From contig NZ_JABBNB010000045.1 in assembly GCF_012933505.1 (NCBI RefSeq), positions 1 through 38,231 of the forward strand: 38,231 nucleotides of DNA, written 5' to 3'. Below are positions 32,749-38,231 of the stretch, in pieces (positions within the stretch are counted from its first letter, which is position 1; the number at the start of each line of letters is the position of its first letter). The stretch comes from Gordonia asplenii (lineage in GTDB: Bacteria > Actinomycetota > Actinomycetes > Mycobacteriales > Mycobacteriaceae). The notes below the pieces were generated by a model, which ran no database searches, was not told the DNA's origin, and was given only the letters and a program-made list of their open reading frames with translations. Both the position numbers and the translations under genes were made by a program.

Positions 32749-33847
32749 GGTTCGCCCGCAATTCCCGCGCCCGGCGGTGGTGCGCGACCGTCGAATTGTC
32801 GAGCAGCACGCGCATCATCACCGCGAAGAATCGGGCCGGCGACAGCTCGTCGGGCACCAGGTCGTGGCGCAGGGTCACCTTCGGCAGTGTGACGAGCCGT
32901 CGGTCGACGTCGGAGCGCGCGACGCTGCGTCGGGCTTCGGCGGGGTCGGGTGCGGTGCCGAATTCGGCGAGGTCGAACAGCGCGACCTCGCCGTCGGGCA
33001 CGTCGTCGTCCGGGTGGCGCACGTCTTCTTCGGTCTCGACGTCGTCGGGGTCGAGGATGACGGCGTCGGGTCCGGCGTCGTCGACGGGTGCCGCGGCGTC
33101 GAATTCCGGGACGATCAGCGAGCACGCGTCGTAGGCGTCTTCTTCTCGGCCGAGTTTGACGAGCAGGTCGGCGAGCCAGTCGAACTGGGCGCGCTCTTCG
33201 GTATAGGCGGTGGAGCGGATGCCGAACATGAAGCCGAGCGCGGCCAGTGGATGCCGCAGGGCGAGGTTCTTGGCGTCTCCATAGGACTCCTCGACGCGGT
33301 TGGCCGCGTTCTTGCCGAACGACGAGTCCATCCGTTTCGTGGAGATCAACAGCTCCGGCCCCGCCTGCCAGGAGGTCATCAGCACGTCGACCTGCTTGAG
33401 GTAGTTCTTGCCGAGGATGTTCGCCGACGCCGCCGCCACACCGTTGCCCCCGTTTCCTTTGGTGAGCCGCTCCAGCAGGGGTTGTTGCTCCTTGACGGGC
33501 ATCGAACGAATGAACTTCAGGACATCGCGGTCGACGACGCGGGGCGGTGAGGCGCGCGGCCACACGGCATCGGCGTCGAGGCCTGCGCGGCGCAGTTCGT
33601 AGGCGACCCAGACGTCGATGGCCAGCGCCGGCACACCCGACTGACTTGCGGCTTCGAGCGCGAGCGGCACGGCGAGCAGCTGTGTGAGGGTGTCGAAGTC
33701 TGGCGTGTAGTCGGGTTCTCGGCGCCCCTCGACGGCGACCCAGGGGTTGGTGTCACGTAGAGGCGCGCGCTCGACCAGCGCGTCGAACAGCGGCCACGCC
33801 TGCGCCTTGGCGCTGAGTTTCGGTGCGGCGGTGTGCTTTCCGGCCAC
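32735..33847 (-). CDS. Unknown protein beside DNA methylase, candidate restriction endonuclease
   Basis: This 370-aa protein begins 3 nt after the stop of an adenine methylase gene on the same strand, the usual place for a type II restriction enzyme. I do not recognise the family securely. The most conserved-looking stretch is residues 146-195: GKNYLKQVDVLMTSW, then ELLISTKRMDSSFGKNA and EESYGDAKNL. D154, E165 and K171 could form a diverged PD-(D/E)xK site (DVLM...ELLISTK). A very acidic linker (about 250-290) leads to a basic C-terminal part. If it is not a nuclease, it may be an accessory or specificity protein. Confidence 0.55.
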   Translation of the reverse strand: MAGKHTAAPKLSAKAQAWPLFDALVERAPLRDTNPWVAVEGRREPDYTPDFDTLTQLLAVPLALEAASQSGVPALAIDVWVAYELRRAGLDADAVWPRASPPRVVDRDVLKFIRSMPVKEQQPLLERLTKGNGGNGVAAASANILGKNYLKQVDVLMTSWQAGPELLISTKRMDSSFGKNAANRVEESYGDAKNLALRHPLAALGFMFGIRSTAYTEERAQFDWLADLLVKLGREEDAYDACSLIVPEFDAAAPVDDAGPDAVILDPDDVETEEDVRHPDDDVPDGEVALFDLAEFGTAPDPAEARRSVARSDVDRRLVTLPKVTLRHDLVPDELSPARFFAVMMRVLLDNSTVAHHRRARELRANPTGS

Positions 33848-33850
33848 TCG

Positions 33851-35509
33851 CTAGATCCCCTTGGAACGCGCGGCGCGACGCCCGGAGAGATGTCGCTGGT
33901 CGGCGCGCAACGCGTCGAGGGCGTCGGAGTCGAGATTCAAGGCATCGGTGAGAAGCACGGCGTCGACAATAGCGACCGCGTCGGTCAGTGCGCGCGACCG
34001 CAGCGCACGACGGACCTCGGTTCGCACCGAACTGAGTTCGCGTCGATGCGCCGCCACCAACTCGGGCGCGGGCATCGGCAACTGCGCGGCCTCCGACGGT
34101 TCGACTTTGAGCAGCCCTCCCCCGTACGCGCGACCGATGGTCTCGGCGCCCAACAGGGTGACCGAGTTGAGCGACGCGAGCGGCAGCAGATCCATCGCGT
34201 CGCGGCGCACTCCGGCGTCGGCGTAGACGCCGTGTACCGAGTTCAAGTGATGCACCCGGTGCCGGTTGGTGCACAGTCGCGGGGTGTCGGCGTTCATGTA
34301 CGTCAGGAACAGATCCGGCGGCGCGAGATGCGGCACTCGCCACCACGGGTCGCGGACACGGCATTTGTATGCGGTGTTGACGCCGGTCGCCTCACCCGCC
34401 GCGATGTAGCGGCGCGCCGCGGGCGACGGCGGGCCGTCGGGCCGGAACAGCCAGGTCGCCTGCCCCTGGGCGCCAAGCGCTGCCAGATTCGCGCCGGTGA
34501 GCGTGAGCCCGCGCAGATGCCGGGAGCCGGGTGGCGACAGCGCGATCACGTCGGAGTCGACCAGACCGAGTTCGACGACGCGCTCCGGCGAGAGCGCAAA
34601 AAAGGTGTTGTTGCCGGTGACCATGCCGAGTTTGGTCCTCCCCCAGTCAGCCAGCGTCGCGAAACTCGTTGTGCCCGTGATAGTTTCAAACGCCGACGCC
34701 CCCGACGTCGACAGCATCGACCCCGACCATTTCGCGCTCTTCGACGCCGGGACCCACCTCTGCGGCTGCCCGTGACCGGCGATCGACACGGTGGCGAGGT
34801 CGGCGGCATCGGCGAGTTGATAGACTTCGCAGTGGTCGGTCCCGTCTCCGCCGTCGCTGCGGAAGCCGTCGGCGAGCAACAGGACGACCTCCTCCTGAAC
34901 TCCCGCGAAGACGCGCTCGGAGAACAGCACCAGGCCCACCGAGGAGAAGTGGTCCATCAGGAACCGGCGCACCGCCGCGGCGTAGTTGACGGTCAGCAGT
35001 TCGGCGGGGAGCACCAGGCCCAACCGACCGCCGTCGCGCAGGTGCAACGCCGAGTGGATGACGAACGCCGCCCACGACGACGCCAGTCCGGTGAGGTTGA
35101 CACCCGCGCGCAGCGCCGCGGCGCGCGAGCGGCGGCGCGCCTCGCCGGTGAACGATTGGTAGCGCACATAGGGCGGGTTCCCGACGACGGCGTCGTACTG
35201 AGCGCTCGGTTCGCGCAGGAAGAAGTCTGCGGTCTCGACGCTGGCCCGCACCCCCGCCGCGCGCAGTTGCCGCTGCGCATGGCGGGCTGAATCACGGTGC
35301 AGTTCAATACCTTTGAGTGTTCCGCGGAATCCGTCGACGTCGGCGCACGCATGCAGGAAGACAGCCTCACCGCAGGAGGGCTCCAACACCGAATCATCGG
35401 CGCAGCGCACCGCCCATTCGACGATGAACCGGGCGACCGCGGGCGGCGTGTAGAACGCGCCCCGAGCCTTGCGATGCGCAGTTGAGTCTCCCGGAAGCAT
35501 GCCGATCAT
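33851..35509 (-). CDS. N6-adenine DNA methyltransferase (Eco57I/TaqI-like)
   Basis: This 552-aa protein carries the gamma-class amino-methyltransferase layout. The start ARGAFYTPPAVARFIVEW is followed by the SAM motif VLEPSCGEAVFLHA (41-54) and the catalytic NPPY at 111-114 (AVVGNPPYVRYQ). A long C-terminal part (about 290-520) resembles target-recognition regions of Eco57I- or TaqI-like enzymes. It would methylate adenine N6 in a specific site, protecting DNA from a partner nuclease, probably the gene 3 nt downstream. The ATG at 35509 or 35500 could start it. It diverges from the sigma factor across only 48 nt. Confidence 0.85.
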   Translation of the reverse strand: MIGMLPGDSTAHRKARGAFYTPPAVARFIVEWAVRCADDSVLEPSCGEAVFLHACADVDGFRGTLKGIELHRDSARHAQRQLRAAGVRASVETADFFLREPSAQYDAVVGNPPYVRYQSFTGEARRRSRAAALRAGVNLTGLASSWAAFVIHSALHLRDGGRLGLVLPAELLTVNYAAAVRRFLMDHFSSVGLVLFSERVFAGVQEEVVLLLADGFRSDGGDGTDHCEVYQLADAADLATVSIAGHGQPQRWVPASKSAKWSGSMLSTSGASAFETITGTTSFATLADWGRTKLGMVTGNNTFFALSPERVVELGLVDSDVIALSPPGSRHLRGLTLTGANLAALGAQGQATWLFRPDGPPSPAARRYIAAGEATGVNTAYKCRVRDPWWRVPHLAPPDLFLTYMNADTPRLCTNRHRVHHLNSVHGVYADAGVRRDAMDLLPLASLNSVTLLGAETIGRAYGGGLLKVEPSEAAQLPMPAPELVAAHRRELSSVRTEVRRALRSRALTDAVAIVDAVLLTDALNLDSDALDALRADQRHLSGRRAARSKGI

Positions 35510-35557
35510 TGTGCCGCACCCCTACGACATTCCCGCCCACGCGTAGCCTTGACACTC

Positions 35558-36511
35558 GTGGCACCCACTGCGTCGCTCGCCGATCTGGACCCGCTGCGCG
35601 GTCCGCTGACCGGATATTGCTATCGCATGCTAGGCGGCGCGACGGAGACCGACGACGCGGTGCAGGAGACACTTGCGCGGGCCGTCGCGAAGTTCGACAC
35701 CTACGATCCCGACCGCGCCCGCCTCACCACCTGGGTGCACCGCATCGCGCACAACGTGTGCGTCGACCTGCTGCGTGGAGCCGGCCGTCGGGCGGCGCCG
35801 ATGGATGTGAGTGAACTCGGTGAACCCGGAGTCGTCGGTGCGCCCCGACGCCCCGGGACCTGGTTGGATCCGATGCCCGACCACCGGGTGCTCGTCGCCT
35901 CGGACCCAGCGGCACGGGTCGTCGAACGTGAATCCATTCGGCTGGCGTTCGTCGCGGCAATCCAGTATCTGACGCCGCCGCAGCGTTCCGCGTTGATCCT
36001 GCGCGACGTGCTCGGGTTCAGCGCGGCTGAGACAGCCGAGATCCTCGGCATCACCCCGTCGGCCGCACACAGCGCCCTGGCGCGGGCCCGCGCGCAGTTG
36101 GCCGCGGCAGAGCCGGCGGCGTCGACGCCCGACGTCGTCGCCCACGACCTCGTCGAGCGCTACATCGCTGCGTTCGAGGCGCACGACGTCGACGGCCTGA
36201 TCGATGTTCTGCACGAGGATGCGACGACGTCGATGCCACCGCTCGCCTGGTGGCTGCGCGGCGGCCCGACGATAGCGTCGCTGATGGCCGGATCCGACGC
36301 CTGCGCACACGACCGACTGGTGCCGACCGACGTCAACGGGTGGCCCGGCGTCGCGCAGTATCGGCCCGACGCCGAGGGACGGCTGAAACCGTTCTCGCTG
36401 GTCGCCTTCGAGTTCCGGGACGAGCGAATCGTGCACGTGACCACATTTCTGGGGGCGCTGTCGGCCGAGTTTCCGGCCGAGCGACGAATTCGCGTCGCCC
36501 GCGACGTATAA
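35558..36511 (+). CDS. ECF-type RNA polymerase sigma factor with SnoaL-like C-terminal domain
   Basis: This 317-aa protein has sigma region 2 (TETDDAVQETLARAVAKFDT, and TWVHRIAHNVCVDLLRG) and region 4 with a helix-turn-helix (GFSAAETAEILGITPSAAHS). A C-terminal NTF2/SnoaL-like domain (about 205-310, including AAFEAHDVDGLIDVLHEDAT) follows, as in SigG/SigJ-like ECF groups that lack a classical anti-sigma factor. I prefer GTG at 35558 over TTG at 35549. TAGCCT lies 8 nt before the GTG and there is no ribosome-binding site, so the mRNA may be leaderless. It is followed 37 nt later by an MDMPI-type gene, likely in the same operon. Confidence 0.85.
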   Translation: MAPTASLADLDPLRGPLTGYCYRMLGGATETDDAVQETLARAVAKFDTYDPDRARLTTWVHRIAHNVCVDLLRGAGRRAAPMDVSELGEPGVVGAPRRPGTWLDPMPDHRVLVASDPAARVVERESIRLAFVAAIQYLTPPQRSALILRDVLGFSAAETAEILGITPSAAHSALARARAQLAAAEPAASTPDVVAHDLVERYIAAFEAHDVDGLIDVLHEDATTSMPPLAWWLRGGPTIASLMAGSDACAHDRLVPTDVNGWPGVAQYRPDAEGRLKPFSLVAFEFRDERIVHVTTFLGALSAEFPAERRIRVARDV

Positions 36512-36548
36512 GACACGTCAACACATCCCCGACCGTGAAGGACTCCCT

Positions 36549-37142
36549 GTGACACTCTCCGAAGCCGACCTGCGTACCGAGACGTTTGCCGAACGACGCC
36601 GTCTCGTCGCAATCCTCGACGACCTCACTCCCCAGCAGTGGGCCACCGACTCACTCTGCGACGGCTGGCGGGTACGCGAGGTCGTCGCGCACATCACCCT
36701 GGCCTACCGGCATTCGATGTTCCGCGTGGTCCGCGGAATCGTCGCGGCCCGAGGCGATTTCAATACCTTCAGCAATCGGATCGCACTCAAGGACACCGCG
36801 GCGTTCTCCGACGCCGAGTTGCTGGAGTCGCTGCGCGCGAACGTCGAGCATCCGTGGAAGCCACCGCGCGGAGGTCAGCAGGGCGCGCTGGCTCACGACG
36901 TGCTGCATGGCCTCGACATCACCGAGGCACTCGGACTGCCCGCGACCTCACCGGACCGGATCGCCGCGGCCGTCGGCGACCCGGACAATCGCCAACTCGC
37001 CTACTTCGGCGTCGATCTCAATGGAAAGTCGTTGCACGCCAACGACACTGACTTGACCGTGGGATCGGGAACGCCGATCGGCCTGCCCGCCAAGGAGATA
37101 GCCCTGATCGTCGGCGGGCGGCGGCCGGTGCCGTCGTCGTAG
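36549..37142 (+). CDS. Maleylpyruvate isomerase family mycothiol-dependent enzyme (DinB-like fold)
   Basis: This 197-aa protein has the MDMPI/DinB four-helix N-domain. TFAERRRLVAILDDLTPQQW and the short WRVREVVAHITLAYRH supply the first metal-ligand His. ALAHDVLHGLDITEALGLP supplies the others. These enzymes use mycothiol, the low-molecular-weight thiol of actinobacteria, to modify or detoxify substrates. The substrate is unknown. GTG at 36549 has AAGGA 7 nt upstream. Its position right after an ECF sigma gene suggests that the sigma factor controls it in a stress response. Confidence 0.82.
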   Translation: MTLSEADLRTETFAERRRLVAILDDLTPQQWATDSLCDGWRVREVVAHITLAYRHSMFRVVRGIVAARGDFNTFSNRIALKDTAAFSDAELLESLRANVEHPWKPPRGGQQGALAHDVLHGLDITEALGLPATSPDRIAAAVGDPDNRQLAYFGVDLNGKSLHANDTDLTVGSGTPIGLPAKEIALIVGGRRPVPSS

Positions 37143-37203
37143 GTCGACACAGGTGGCGCAGTAGGCTCAATCGGGCATACGCACTTCACTAGATCGAGGA
37201 GTC

Positions 37204-38019
37204 ATGAGCGAGGACGTCCAGCCCGAGCAGTCGTCGTCGAATGCCGACGTCGGCGCGCCGGACATTCCCGCCTACACCCACGACGGCTGGCGCGGCCGCT
37301 CCGAACTCCCCGGCACGGTGTCGGTCGCGGGCTCACGCGCTGAGCTCGCGGCCAACCGGATCGTCCGTCTCGCAGCAGGATTGGCGACCGGCGATCGGAT
37401 CGGCAGCAAGGACGATCTGCGTCGGCTCACCGGCGTGTCGGTGGGGACCGTCAACGAGGCGATCAAGCTGGCTCAGGCGCGCGGCGTCATCACGTCCCGG
37501 CCCGGCCCCGGTGGCGGACTGTTCGTCGCGGACCCGTCGCCGCTCGCGCGGATGAACAGTTGGTTCCGTTCTGCCGCAAGCGATTCAGCCGCACTGGGCG
37601 AGTCGATCGCCATCCGTGACGCGCTCGCGCCGATGCTGGTCGACGAGGTGCTCGCCGGGATCACCGACGACGACCAAGACGCGCTCGACGCGCTCGCGCG
37701 AGAGGTGTCGAGGACCCGCGACGGCGGCGACGTCGCGGCCTTCATCTGGGCGGTGTGGAATGTGCACGAGCGGTTCGCACAGCTGGGCCGCAGCCAACTG
37801 CTCGACAGCCTGTATTTGTCGATCATGGACGTGGGTACGTCTCATCTGCGGGCACAGCTGGTGGATCTCGCCGAGTCCGGCGACGCCCGGACTATACAGC
37901 TGACCGGTCTCGCGCGCGTAACCCTGGATTTCGTTGCGGCACTGGCGGTTCACGACCGGGAGGCCGCGGTTGCGGCGCTGTGCGCGACAGACCCGACGAT
38001 GATCCTGCGGTCCGAATAA
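37204..38019 (+). CDS. GntR family regulator with FCD domain
   Basis: This 271-aa protein has a winged helix-turn-helix at about residues 44-105, including DRIGSKDDLRRLTGVSVGTV and ARGVITSRPGPGGGLFV, the GntR signature. A helical FCD-type ligand domain (about 115-265) contains RDALAPMLVDEVLAG and FIWAVWNVHERFAQLG. FadR-like members respond to acyl-CoA or organic acids. The first 40 residues are a disordered extension. ATG at 37204 follows GAGGAG at a short 2-nt gap. It stands alone; repeats follow it. Confidence 0.88.
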   Translation: MSEDVQPEQSSSNADVGAPDIPAYTHDGWRGRSELPGTVSVAGSRAELAANRIVRLAAGLATGDRIGSKDDLRRLTGVSVGTVNEAIKLAQARGVITSRPGPGGGLFVADPSPLARMNSWFRSAASDSAALGESIAIRDALAPMLVDEVLAGITDDDQDALDALAREVSRTRDGGDVAAFIWAVWNVHERFAQLGRSQLLDSLYLSIMDVGTSHLRAQLVDLAESGDARTIQLTGLARVTLDFVAALAVHDREAAVAALCATDPTMILRSE

Positions 38020-38037
38020 CATTCGAGCCGAGGTTCG

Positions 38038-38231
38038 CCGAGTGCCGAAGCGAAGCACGTCCCCCGAGTGCCGAAGCGAGGCACGCCCCCCGCTCCCCGA
38101 GTGCCGAAGCGAGGCACGAGCTTCGGTGTAACGAGGGGCCGCCGAGCCGAACAACCCAACCGGGCAACGTCGCAACCTACCCACCCCGCTCCCCGAGTGC
38201 CGAAGCAAGACACGCCCCCCGCTCCCCGAAG
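38038..38231 (+). repeat. Cluster of 22-nt dispersed repeats
   Basis: Copies of CCGAGTGCCGAAGCGAGGCA plus CG lie at 38038, 38064, 38097 and 38193, and another appears cut by the window edge at about 38226. Copies 1 and 4 have one or two changes (GAAGCA, CAAGAC). Copy 3 is extended with GAGCTTCGGTGTAACGAGGG and matches the element at 23851. C-rich linkers (CCCCCCGCTCC) separate them. No gene is seen after the GntR stop at 38019. Confidence 0.85.

Overview
The window is GC-rich chromosomal DNA from a mycolic-acid-type actinobacterium (order Mycobacteriales; Gordonia or a close relative is my best inference). The clues are a fused HadA/HadB dehydratase beside rpmG and tRNA-Trp-secE-nusG-rplK-rplA, a mycothiol-dependent-enzyme-type protein, a DUF2786/metallohydrolase pair, frequent GTG/TTG starts and ATGA gene overlaps. 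The ribosomal/transcription supercluster runs on the minus strand. From right to left it reads tRNA-Tyr, tRNA-Thr, tRNA-Met, rpmG, hadAB, tRNA-Trp, secE, nusG, rplK, rplA, then after about 25 kb of other genes rplJ and rplL, with rpoB expected beyond the left edge.

Layout. 1-1700: rplJ-rplL with an L10-type leader, an attenuator-like hairpin and a terminator. 1727-2899: a GH76-type alpha-mannanase. 3031-3809: a two-gene minus-strand cassette, a predicted ADP-ribosyltransferase followed by a translationally coupled 67-aa protein. 3845-15452: a type I-E CRISPR-Cas locus with cas3-cse1-cse2-cas7-cas5-cas6e and an array of 61 repeats and 60 spacers. 15935-26800: a CocE/NonD hydrolase, a DoxX-like protein, an ABC-2 permease, the DUF2786/metallohydrolase pair, a fatty-acid/acyl-CoA cluster (TetR, APH-type kinase, acyl-CoA dehydrogenase, SDR), an LLM flavin oxidoreductase, a VOC protein and a broken SMI1/KNR4 gene. 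26821-32131: the ribosomal/transcription cluster with four tRNAs. 32257-38019: YajQ, a putative restriction-modification pair, an ECF sigma factor, an MDMPI-type enzyme and a GntR/FCD regulator. Tandem and dispersed intergenic repeats occur near 23.85, 29.9-30.3 and 38.0-38.2 kb.

Main discovery. Upstream of cas3 lies a solitary mini-CRISPR: a degenerate repeat (3845-3873), a 32-nt spacer and a near-canonical repeat (3906-3934). The two repeats are exactly 61 nt apart, the period of the main array. Its spacer matches 15 of the first 19 positions of a site at 3989-4020, directly in front of cas3 and preceded by AAC. Three of the four mismatches fall at spacer positions 6, 12 and 18, the bases flipped out of the Cascade crRNA-DNA hybrid, and pairing fades after position 19. 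This is the expected design of a natural guide that makes Cascade bind and repress, not cut, the cas promoter (a CreR-like autoregulatory RNA), with a CreTA-like role involving the neighbouring ADP-ribosyltransferase as an alternative.

The same locus appears to have lost adaptation. There is no intact cas1 or cas2, and just after cas6e a stub reads like the N-terminus of Cas1 before the sequence diverges. The leader-side repeats are the most degenerate in the array. I infer a system that still interferes and self-regulates but no longer acquires spacers with its own genes.
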